Shown here: one piece after another, positions 23,422-35,600 of the stretch
Numbering within the stretch: position 1 is the stretch's first letter
How the letters are laid out: each line of letters begins with the position of its first letter
NCBI GenBank assembly: GCA_003864495.1
Contig: ML133478.1
Coordinates: forward strand, 2,368,069 to 2,432,068
Length of the DNA: 64,000 nt
Origin: Nemopilema nomurai
Taxonomy: Eukaryota > Cnidaria > Scyphozoa > Rhizostomeae > Rhizostomatidae
Direction of reading: 5' to 3'
Translations under genes and position numbers: made by a program
The notes under the pieces: generated by a model
Told to the model about the DNA's origin: nothing
The model's input: the letters and a program-made list of their open reading frames with translations, nothing else
Databases searched by the model: none

Positions 23422-26400
23422 GTAAAAACATGAAAAATAGGAACTAAAAGTCTTTTGCGACCCTTCCAAATCAAGATGAAAAAATTCAATGCGTAGAATC
23501 AATGATTACGTCATCTGGGCTATATTTTGGCTAATGATAGTGTTCTTTTGGCCGTTAGAACACAATTTCCCACTAGTTAATGAAAACTGTTGCATCAAAA
23601 CATAACATTAGTAATGATTACTAAAGAAGCGCAACTATTTAATTTTTGCTCCAACATGATATCTATCGGATAATGATATCTAATTCTAATGAATAATTTT
23701 CATTTGCTGACTTTTCAACTAACTACTAACCTTGTAACTACAAACTAACGACTCAATTTCGCAGTTTGGTTATAAATTTTTCTCTTTGCTTTTCGAGATG
23801 TAACTCATACCCCATCTCCCTTCTCTCAGTGTACCTACTAAGATCATAAGGAAATTCTTTCAAATTTGCGTTTAAGCCGTAAAATGTTTGTTATGATTTT
23901 TAGGATCGTATGATTTGTAAGTTAAAACGACACCCTGGCATTTTTTTCAAACTAGCTTTTTTCACCTGCCCTGATGTTTCTCAAGCGAACTTGCAGAAAA
24001 AGTGAGGTAAATTCCTTGCGAATGAATGAGCGTGTGGTATGGTGTCTTCTGTTTTCTTGCAAGGAGACTTCTACAAGATTTCGTCATTGGCACTTAAAAA
24101 GCATCTCTTCAGTCGACCATACCTCTCATATATCAAACGAAGGTGAAGAAGAGGCATTGTCAACAAATAACTTATTGTCTATTTAAGGACACCTATCCGT
24201 CTTGTACACTATTTATATAGCATGAAAGTATTTATTTTTGAATATTTGTTGATTCTGTTGGCCTAAGTTGCTTTCTGATTGTGGTTACAAGGGTCCCATA
24301 GAAAAGCTTCCCGTGTGTATAAAAAAGCAAGCATGACATTAAATGCCGCATTAAACTTTTTAGGTGGATTTTGTTCAATTGCTCCAACATCCTTTTAGAG
24401 TTTAGATGGTAGCGAATTTCCCTTCAATGCCGGTAAAATTTACGGCTGTTTTTATTTTCTAGTTTCGACCCCGAAATGTGCTTGGTTTGTCCTCAGTCCA
24501 CAAGGTCTATTAAATCAAAAACGTGGTTAAGTTTGGATGACACACAATTTGTGGTCGTTGCTGGCACGGAGTATTTAAACGAAACATTGCTTAGCGGTCC
24601 CAATACGGAAATGGCTATAATTTAGTCTTCTTTCAGCTTACAGATCCGCTTTTTCCGCTAACAAAAACACCAAGACATGTGACGTCAATGCGTTGTCTTG
24701 TGTGTATCTCAACCTTTTATTTCTAGGAGTCCTAAAGCGATGATGTCACAAAAACTTACCTTGGGAATTTTTTACTTTGGATCCAATAGCCTAAAACAGT
24801 ATAAGGAAATACTTCTAAATAGGTAACATTAGTCAGTTGTATTGCAAATTGGGAGAGATATGGCAACTTGGTATTAACTCTTTCCCCATCCAACCTCTGT
24901 ATTTTGGTCTCTGCTCATAACTTTACGAACAGAGCTAAAATAACAGTGATTCCTTCGCAAGCTTTAAATATTTCATTGGCCATGTCTCAACCGACTTTAG
25001 ATATATTTGCCCAATATTGCATAGTGGGAACTAACTCAATATAAATTCTAAAAAAAGGTTTTTGATGACGTCACAAGCCAGAACTCTGAGACCTGGTAGT
25101 TATCTACCAACCTTGATGGCAGCGACGGGGGTTTCGGGACTAGGGCTTCAACCTCTATACAATTTTGTGCGAACAGTTTTTCAATGACAAAGCAACAAGC
25201 AAGCCAACTATTTTGCTCACGGTATTATCAGTTATGACTTGCTATAAACTAAATAAATACTATTCAAGTGTTTGCATTTGCATTGGGTGCTGATTGGTTG
25301 GACATTGATTTCTCTTAGCACCCCGGGCGAGAATTTGCCGCGATCCAGGAAATGCTGGGTTCTGATTGGATAACGTAGCCCACGTGATGTACACAGTCTT
25401 GTCTCATACGGGGGCGTAAATACGGTGGCCAAATAAAGCTGAAAGATTATAACAAACAATGCATCTTAAGACCATTCTGGCAATTTGTTTTCCGACAACA
25501 ATATAAATGAAACATTTAAATACAAAAAGGGGAGTGCTCCAACATTCTGGAGTCAAAAAGCAGCCCTTCCGAAACAACTTTTATGACGCAACGAATCCCG
25601 GGTGGCGACCTTTGTCGATCGATTTCCGTGTTTCATTCCACTTTATTTCAGCTCAATGTTGAATTAATTCCAAGAGACAAATCATACACTCGGGGTTCAT
25701 GCAAACAGGAAATTATTCGATGATTCATATCTGTGCAGGCTCTTCATAGCAACCCGTACTTTTGCTGACATGCAGTTCCTCATAATCTAGGCTTTTTTTC
25801 CGAGATGGACCACGATGGCATGCGACTAGTAATACAAGCCTTTACACAGAGTACAATTATCCACCATGAAAAGATACCTCTCTTCTAAAATGCCGGTTTA
25901 CATAAATCATTAATGAGGAAGGGGGAGATCCAATACTCGAAAAATTCATTCTTTATAGAAGATGAACTTACTGCCCTTTTTATAAGGAGGGACTCCTAGA
26001 CTGTAGGTATAAAAAAGAGAGGGAGGTGGGGGGGGGGGCTAACTAGTAAAAACCATTAAATGTTGTCTGTATTCTTTATAATTGAGTCAAATACATATCA
26101 AAGGACGTAGAAAGAATAGAGAGCATATTTAGGCCGAAGAGAGGCAACTTTTTGTGTGTTGTGAAGGGAACTTTGTCTCAACTGCGAAATATTTGGGGGG
26201 GGGGCATGCTCCTGGCTCCTACTCCGATGGGCATACGCTTTATATTTGACATATCTTGCTCCTGTTCTCATTGTTAGTGAAAGGGGTGGGCTTCCCTGTT
26301 ACCCCTACGGGTACCCTTGTCCTATGCCAATTGGCTATTACAGCAGTTCCCTGGTCCTGCTGGTTCGGTTCTCTTTTTATATTACACACTCTTTAGCAGC

Positions 26401-27362
26401 GTAGAATTAATTTTTCAGTTCTTCTAAACACACACACACACCCTACAACTTCTCGTCGAATTGAAGGGATGTTTTCGCCCGTTACTCAATCTGGCACCAA
26501 TTGTATAAAGTTTTAGTGCATAGATCGACATATTTTCAAAAAGGCGAAAAGCATCGGTTCAAGTTTGAAGTAAAGCCGTCTGTTTCAATTGTTTGAAGAA
26601 CTCCTCTTGTATAGTCTTTTTAAGCGATGTTGGCTCTCAAATAGCTCCCCGGGAAATAACAGCATGATCTAATCAATATTTAAAAGGTAAGACGAAAATT
26701 AGTGCAAATTTGCATTTTCTGAATGTGGCAAATTTTACGCATTGTAAGCATATTTAAAGATAGTATTTTGAAAGGATGATGAAACTTCACTGGATGGGAT
26801 TTGAAGTTTGAGACAGTTCGAGGGTTGGGCACAAGCCGGGTCGATGTAGCGGATGCTCTTTACTCGAGGACGGTAGCAGTTCATTTGTAGTGGTCATAGA
26901 TCAGGAACAGAAGTATTTGCTGGAGTGACATGGGGATCAAGTTAGTGTAGTCCAAAGTAGTTATTTGAAAACAGTATCCTGAATCTTGGCTTTCGTCTTC
27001 TTAAAATTCACGAGCCAGCAATTTGTGGATCGAGTATATTGTTATGTACACCATGGCCTAGTTTATACATGCTCAGGGTTTCCAAGGAAGATGAGTAAGT
27101 GAGTCAACGTGGGTTAGATTGGAGGTATTTCAAAGTCATGGCACTTTCCTTGGACGAGACAGATAAATTAATTCAATGTGAGTGTTTGCAATTTTTTTGG
27201 CAGGTCAGATTCATTTTTGCCTGACATGAAATTTATCGGCCCGGTCGTAACCTGCTACCAGTTCCGATGGTTCCAAACAGTTCATATTTATTCACGTGTC
27301 TTGTTTTAAAAATTATTGAAGTACATGTTTTATGTTTCATTTTATACGATTTTCGTTTCCAG
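23422..27362. other. Non-coding region
   Basis: No gene supported. It holds G-runs near 26020 and 26195, a short CA run near 26430, and otherwise AT-rich unique-looking sequence. Confidence 0.5.
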
Positions 27363-27529
27363 TCGATAAATCTCTATTTATAAGATTGTTTGTTGAAAGA
27401 AAATCTGGGTGGTTGTTTATCATTCACACACATCCGGGTGGCAAAGCCAAGGCAGGAACGGTGCCAAGTGAATACAAACAAAACAAAAATACACCTTTTA
27501 GAAGTACAATACCAATGATACTTAAATAA
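27363..27529 (+). CDS. Candidate terminal exon with SH3-like tail
   Basis: A strong acceptor (ACGATTTTCGTTTCCAG ending at 27362) is followed by an open stretch reading VERKSGWLFIIHTHPGGKAK then AGTVPSEYK. This resembles the C-terminal half of an SH3 domain (GW...G.VPS.Y). It ends in TAA at 27527-27529, overlapped by AATAAA (27525-27530). I find no convincing 5' partner exon nearby. It may be a pseudo-exon. Confidence 0.25.
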
Positions 27530-29671
27530 AGTTACTTATAAAACACTGTCTAAATTGATATGTATTGCCTTAATGGTTTCCGGTGATTAATAACTGTTAT
27601 GGCGATACCAATGTGGTCATGCTCCAGCTTATGAGTAGGAAGATTAGTAAACCCTAAATTGGATAGCTTTCAATCAACAACTTTTAGTTGATAATTTTGG
27701 AGAAAGCTTCTATACGACTATTCTGCGGAATTTAATGCATTAGGAAATTAAAGTTTTGGCGAATATCCAGCATCTAGTGTCTAAGTAAAACCTAGTAAAA
27801 AAATCTGCAAATAATCATGGTTCTTGAACTGAGAATGATGCTATGCTGATTAATTCAAAGATATATCATTTATCTCTGAAAAAAGCATGCAAATGACGTA
27901 AAAGATCTGATAAGCTAAAGTTCCCCATTCTTTGCATGTTAGGCTGTAGCTTGGTAACAAAATTGCTTAATAATAAAGGAAAGTTTAAAAAAACAATTTT
28001 AACGAATGAAGAATTGTTATTTTCTTCTTTTATCAGAACTACATAAACAAGTTGAAAAATCACCAGATCATTTGAAGCATAACTTCTGATTTATAATATT
28101 CTCAAATCCTATTTATTCTCCTTTTTTGTTAATTTTTTTGTATGTCTTATTTATATTGCGTTTGATGTAACTCTAGTTACACATTTTTTAAGAATAAAGT
28201 CTTTAAGAATATTAAGAGCTCAAAATTATTAAAATTCAAGAATAATTTGAGAATAATGCCAGACTTCATCAAGACTAAAATTTCTCTTTTATCTGAGTTT
28301 TCTCCCTAAGCAAAACAACTCTTTGATGCTATATTTATATATGTGCTTGTCTTGAAATACACTCAGCCACTCATTAAGTAATTTTTTATGAAGCTACACG
28401 CTAAAAAATGATTCATATTTTTCTTTGATGTTAAGGCAAATTAACACCTTGTGTTGGGCAGGAATAATTCAAGAATAATCTTAGGCTCAAAATTGGGAAA
28501 TTTTTAAGAATATTAAGGCTCTGCAAAAAATTAGGTATTCTTATTTGAAAAAAATGTTTGTATTCTTTATTTTCATCTTCAGTGCTTGTCCAATTATTCC
28601 TCCAGAGTCTACATTATCCTACTTCATAGATATTTCTTACAAGACACTTTCTAAATCAAACCATGGCCTAAGTTAATTGAAAATAAACTTATAATTGAAA
28701 ATGTCTATGCTCTTTATTGAAAACTAGATTCAAGGTGTGATGAAAAAAGTTTATTCGCACAATGGGTTCTCCAAATTTAGTTTTTGGAAGCATTTTATTT
28801 GTAAAATTGTTATGCCAAAGGTTAGATTTGCATTTGTCCAGATGCACACCCTTATAAACATGGAATCACAAACAGCATTAATGTATCTGACTTTTTGAAA
28901 GTGTCCTGTAAATATCTGCTTCTCTTTGCTAGAAGTAATTGACCAGATATGGTTGTTAAATCATTCTCATATGAGCAGGAATGTGTCACTTGTGCATGGA
29001 AATATATTTCTTATGGGTTGTTGAGATAATGAATGTAACTGTTTATTATTCTTCTTCTTTCAATTTATATGAATACACACACATTACATGCATCTATATC
29101 CATGGTGCCTGTGCTAGGCTTTGTAGGTCATACATCTTAAAAAGCTTAAGTATCTTTAATCATAATTTATACTATGGTAGCTAATGATTGTCAGTAAATA
29201 TATACATATATATATTTATTATGCACAGTTCTAATGTCAAGTATTACCAATTTATTTGAAGAGGCATAAACGTTTTGTAGATTACTTTTTACCATACTTA
29301 ACATGCCTAATCTAAAGCCAATAGTACATTTGTTTAAACTTAACACACGCCAATCCCCAAAAAAGCCCAAAATATCTAGAGTGCCCTATGATTTTTACAA
29401 AACTTTTTTATCTTTAGCTTGAGAAAGTTTACTATCTGGTATTTTTGAAGCTGTTTTTGAATTCCTTAACCAAGAAATTTTTAAATCTTTAACTGAAAAT
29501 ATCCAGTTATATATATCCAGACTATAAAGTTAAAAATGCCCAGTGGCAGATTATATTATCATATTACTTTGTCACACCTTGGAATACAAGTAAATTTTTA
29601 TTCAGAAAATATGTGGCGATAGGAAAGTATTTCTAGGGCATAACTTCATTTTTGTTCTCATTTTCTTTCAG
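27530..29671. other. AT-rich non-coding region upstream of the RasGAP exons
   Basis: Very AT-rich. Repeated AAGAATATTAAG and AAGAATAATTTGAG-type motifs occur around 28190-28520. No coding region seen. Confidence 0.5.
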
Positions 29672-32600
29672 TACGAAAACATTTGCAGTGTATTAAAGCT
29701 AACATTTGCAAGAGATGCAAAAAGAATTTTGAGTTGGAAAGAGAGGTGCGCTTCTTTGATCAGAAGATTGCACTTTTGATCAACCACAGAATCTCTCTGC
29801 AGGTGAAGTGCTTTATAAATGGTCATCTTTATTTTTTGAAATGTTATTTAAGGAATAGGTCCTTAATTGGCCTTTCCTGTAACCAAGAACTAAACAAAAA
29901 GAATTTTAATTGCTGAGATATGTCTAATTTGTTTTTGTTCTCTTCAGACTCATTTTTTATTTCTAATTAACAGCAGCTTTTTTCTATCCAGCCCAATTGT
30001 TATTGACATTGAGTTTTATAAAGATCAGGGAGTCAAGTTTTTATTAATAAATTATCTGAAAGTAATTTGTTTTTTGTTTCTGTGGAAGTCTGCTAGTCTC
30101 TTGTCTGAAACACGATTTATTTCAATTTTGTAATCTTTGATTTCTTTGTAGGAGTTTCCTGACAGGATGTCATTTGGCCACCACAGAGCAGGTAAAAATT
30201 AGAAAGCTTTTCCACTTCCCAAGGAATACAGTGCCAAGGAAAATTAATAGCATAGACATTAGCTAATTTTGCTGCAAGGCAAGTCAATTCAGTAGGTTTC
30301 CTGAGGCAAAGATGAAACATTGAAACAAGCTTGCTATACAAATGGTGTAGGGTTTAGGCACGGATCTCTTTTTGATGCTTTTCTAGGAGTACAAAGATTA
30401 GTTAGTATGAACATTTGATTATTTCAGAGTATTGGGAGGCATGTGAATATAATTGTGTGGTGAATTGGTTGCTAGATTATGACAGATAGAGTATTTCAAA
30501 TAATGACAGAGAGTTTGCTCCATAATGTTCCAGCAGATGGGTTCTAAATACAAACTGCGTTTATTTTTGAAATTTCTTCTGTAAAAAGAAATGTGCAGAG
30601 TTTTAAATTATTTTATTATAAGCTGATGCAAAATTGATGAGGGGGATTAAATATAAGAAAGGTTTTGCTCGAAATAATCCTAGCAAATTATTGTCAACCC
30701 TTCTCTCTCAGCTGTTTTCTCTCATTTGCACCAATAGGTTAAACCTCATTTGAAATATCAGGTTGTGTTACAGAGAGACATTGAAATCTTTTAGGTCATC
30801 CATGGGTGGTTGAACGAGAAAATGGCAAACCCCTCAAATCTCTGCTAGTAGCCTAGGGAATATCTGTCAGCTTTACTCTTGTATAACCTATTCTCTCGAT
30901 GATCTTATAGAATTCTATATTTTTAAAGAGGAGGGGGCTAAAAAATCAAAATTACAGGTTGCAAATATATCATTTGAAACTGGAACTGCCTTTCATTATT
31001 TATTCATCAAACAAAGGAAGTTACGTTTCCAATTGAAAAGGTAGAAAGACAGACAATTCTCGAAAGACAGAGAATCGCTATTTGTAGGCTGAGGATGAGA
31101 AAATAAAATGCGATATTCGCTCTAAGTACTTCCTGATTCGTCGCAGTGAGCGGCTTTCTTATGTTCTTCTGCATTTTAACGGAATGTTCTTTCAGTTACG
31201 TGAGGGTTCTAAAGATTAGATTCCCTAATTCACCGTTAAGCACATTATTGTCTTCCGCAATTATGAAAAACGATCTCAGCGAAATCGTCCTAATTCTATT
31301 TTGATTTCATTTTTTGCTATTGTGTTGCTGTATAATCTGGATCCTTTTAAAGGCTCCAAAGTACCATTTCGAAACAGAGCTGTCTTGTTCTCGCTAAGAG
31401 GATTTTCGTATTCATTTGTTCGACAAGATCTCCTTTTTGACCAAATCAAGCAAACCTCAGAATGTTGCGTGAAATTCCCCTATATATTTTAGCACTACAT
31501 CTAGAGAAACAACGAATATACTGTAAGATCACGAAGGTTGAAGTGTTAATATGTGACTATTTAAAGAACTTATCTATAGGAAGTTTTAATAATAGACCGA
31601 TTAAGAATGTTTTTTAGCTGTCGTCTCTGAAAGATCTATCTAAACTGACATCTTTAGATGTCATCGTGGCAGCTGTGGTGTGAGAAAAAAGATTATTTTA
31701 AAGTCAACTTATTTTTTTAATTCTTAATGAAATGACACGTTTTGCTAAATGTGGTCTCAAACAAATTTCAAAGTTAAGTATAGGGCTTATATATTGGTAT
31801 CTTTGCGGTGTTTCGTATGATGTTTATAAAACATTTGTGTGGGATCTTTGCGAATTTGATGGAGTTGTTTGATATCTTGACAGGTTGTCACTGGATCACG
31901 TGATCTTTATTTAATGACCAGCTCCATTGTTAACCGCTGCAATTTTGAATTAATCTGAAGTGTGGTTTTTTACAGGAGTCCTGAAGGATGATTTACAGCG
32001 GCAGGTAAGATTTATCAATTTTGATGTGAACACATGATTTTCTCTCTTATTATGCAATCTGTAAAGTAGTCGACGAAATAAGTAGCGCTTTAATACGGTT
32101 TACATTCAACGGAGAACTGTAAATTAAAAAATGAATAATACGCTTTTGATTTATTTAACGTCGTCTACAATATCACGAAGTTTTTGAATGATAATACAAT
32201 ACGCCATTTGTGAATATTTTGTCATGGAAAGTAGTCTGCAATCTTCAACAAATATTTCAAGCTGTCCATAAAACAAGACATCTAAAGTATGTAACCAAAT
32301 TAACATTTAATGAGCAATGCGCCAGCTTTTTCTCCCAAGAGAGGACACTTCTCACCCAGTTGCTTTCACGTGTTTGCTTTGTGTCATATACCCATGGGAG
32401 GGATGTTTCGTAAATATAGCAGCAATGTTTCGATGCTGACAAACCAATTCAAATGCTTTCCTCTTTCTCTCTAGCATTTCGGCAACCTGTTTTTCCTGCT
32501 CCAGAGTAAACCGGAGTATATTGCACAATTGGCAAGAGTTGTGCTTCCCAATGAAATCGATGGTGAGTTTCGTGTTATCTGTCAGAAGTATTTTGTTGTA

Positions 32601-35600
32601 AATGGACCAACGCTAACAGTCAGTTTAGTTTATGTTGTTCCTGCAATTCCAGTCAGCTGCAATTTACGCGCTTTGATTTAGATTTAGAGAAGCCCAGGGC
32701 GAGACGTGATGTGAAATTTATTGAACTTCACAGGAATTTTGTTGTTAGATTTTCAATAACTTCAAGTAAAGAATCAGTCTCAAATTTGGTAATTTTTGTA
32801 ACGCAAAATGCGACTTAAATTGTGTTACAAGATGGACGCTTGATATGGCTTGAAAGCTATTCTAGGCTTAACCTCACTTTGAGTCTAGACTTCACCCCGA
32901 GGCGTAACCTCACTTTAAAACTTGGCCTCACTTCGAGGCTTGGCCCCACTCCGAGGCTTGAGCTCACTTTGTGGCTAGAAAAGGTTAGTCAGATGTTCAT
33001 TATAGGACTTTAAAGAAAGCTTTTTGTCCTGGGATGTTATCTCAACTCTGTGGTTACTCCCTCGAGTTCCTGACCATTAACCAAAATAACCCTGATTTTA
33101 TTTAATAAACATTTTCTTTTCAGAGCTTCTAAAAATTGTGATGTTTAGCTTGTATGGAAATCAGTATGAAGCTCGCGAGGAGCATCTTTTGCTTCGAATG
33201 TTTGAGGTGAATCATTGAATCAAATTTTACTCGTGCATGAATCATACAAGGTACAATAATATTGTGGTTTGAGCCTTCTAAATTGTATCTTTGATCCACT
33301 GCTAGAAAAACAATTTCTTCTGCGATTTTATTGGATTGATGTGATCTGCCTCAGTTCTCTAGAGCATTTGATTTTTTTGTCGATTAATTCATGATATCTT
33401 AATGAATCCATGAAATCTTCATGAATCCATGAAGTCTTGTTGAACCTATGAAAGCATTATAAATCCATGGGATTTTGATTAATCCATGGAATAGCGAAAA
33501 ATATATCCTTGATAGATTAATGAGTCTTGATAGATAAATAGTCTTGATAATCCTACTGAATCTTGTGATTAACTATATTATTTTAAGTCTATAAAGCCCG
33601 CTTTAATTTATCTGTACAACTTTTTAAATCTGTGAAACGCAAGTCAAGGCGACAAAGCCCTTAGCATGAGCCTTGATTAATTCCTGCTAGGCTCTTGACA
33701 GTAAATCAGCTTCCTTTGAGACAACAACGTAACTATTAAGGAAATGACGAGATTGCTAAGGAAGTGTTATTCATCTTTTCAAATCATTTAGATTGCTATC
33801 AAGATGGAACTGCACGAAACGGATGACTTCAACAACCTACTGAGAGCAAACACGGCAATATCAAGAATGATGACGACATACACGAGGTACTTAGGCGACT
33901 TTGTTACCCTTAATTTAAGACATACAAGCCGTTTGAACAGTGTTGTATCCACGTGACTTATGTCGGACTGATCCCAGAATCACAGTCGAATCTTAACGTT
34001 TGTGATTTTGAACGGTGATTTTTTATTAATCTTGATTTATGTAGTATTAGTATCTGTATTTAGTATTTAGTATTAGTAAAAGTATTAGTATTTAGTGTTA
34101 GTGTTAACATTCGTTGATTAAGACGGCCAAAATTAGTTCGTCCTGTTCTTTAAGTTGATAGGCAATATGCAGTTGTGTTTGGTTTACAAAGAAAAATGCT
34201 CTAGAAATGGCTATGGTTTTCAAGCAAGCATCGCGCAAAATTCTGAACATTTTAAAAACGAAACTAAATCACTTCCTTGGTTCTGTGAACATTGGTGTGC
34301 ATTGACAAGGTTGTTCTATATAGCCCGCCTCATCCTCATGAAAAAGCATTGTAGGATTATATTTCGTGGGGTATGTTATTGTAACTTTTATCACACTAGT
34401 GTTGGCATGCAGTTTGTTGGAGGAGGGAGGGGTCAGTGGTAGAGGCGAGTGATGAAGTTGAAATGAGTGGATAGTTTAGGAGTAGGAGAAAGTTATGCCT
34501 TAGTGATAAAGTCAAGCAGTAGTTAGCAATAATTCATGAAATCTTAGAAGAGTTTACAGCACACATCTGCTGAAGTTATGCTTTTATTTGTACACCCTTT
34601 TGTCTCTAGGAGAGGACCTGGGCAGGAGTACCTAAAGGCAACTCTTGGCGACTTGATTCAAGAATTTTCCTTAAACCATACGTTATCTTTGGATGCGAAT
34701 CCCTCCAAGGTATTGCGAATCCAGTTCGACAATGCGATTAACTTACTGACACGATCAGTTGTTTTTATTTCAAGTTGATGAAATTCAGTTTCATTTCTCG
34801 AGTTTCGCTGTTCCACTGTATGGTAAGAATCCCACTGCTTCTCTCTTCAGTCCTGTTGTGCAATATTCATGCATTTTATTAAAACTAAACATGGTGCATT
34901 TTAGATATATGCAGAATTGCGGGGACTGGAACACGGAAAATATGCCATTTCCATTGAAGACGTAAGTGATTCTAAATGTTTGAGCTAATTTGTTTGTTCT
35001 TAATAAAAGTCTGAAAGATACTAATTATGACTTGACAATATACTCGAATATTTTTATCTGACATTTAGCGGCAACTTCAATAAAGGGCTACATTTGACGT
35101 CATTTATCTGTCGTCATTTGACCTCTGAGTCTGGTCTCATCAAGTTTGTCATCAAGAAAATTTATTGTTTAGATCTATTAGGGTAAGGGGGGCTCTTCTG
35201 ATTTGTGAGGCACAATTCGCTGCTCTCGAAGATTCCCTCAAGCATGGCTCGTAGCCTTTTTCGCCTCCGCACCGCTTTTGATAGAGCTGTGCAAGTCAGA
35301 ACTCGCCCAGCTAAGAATAGCTGGTAAAATTCTGGTTTACCACAAATAGGGACAATACGGGCTTTGATGGCTCAAAATGAGACATGTCACACGCGCCACG
35401 TTGCTTCTCACCTACGGCAAAAGCACCACCTAATTCGTATTTCTAATTGTTTCAGTTTATGACGTCAAGTGTCCTAATTTCACAATCATCTAGTTTTTCG
35501 ACTCTCTGTTGAATAATCTAGTAGTTTGTGATAACTTTTCTTGTAGCCTAATATTTTTTATTTCAACCGAAACTCGAAACCATCAAAGACCATATTTTGT

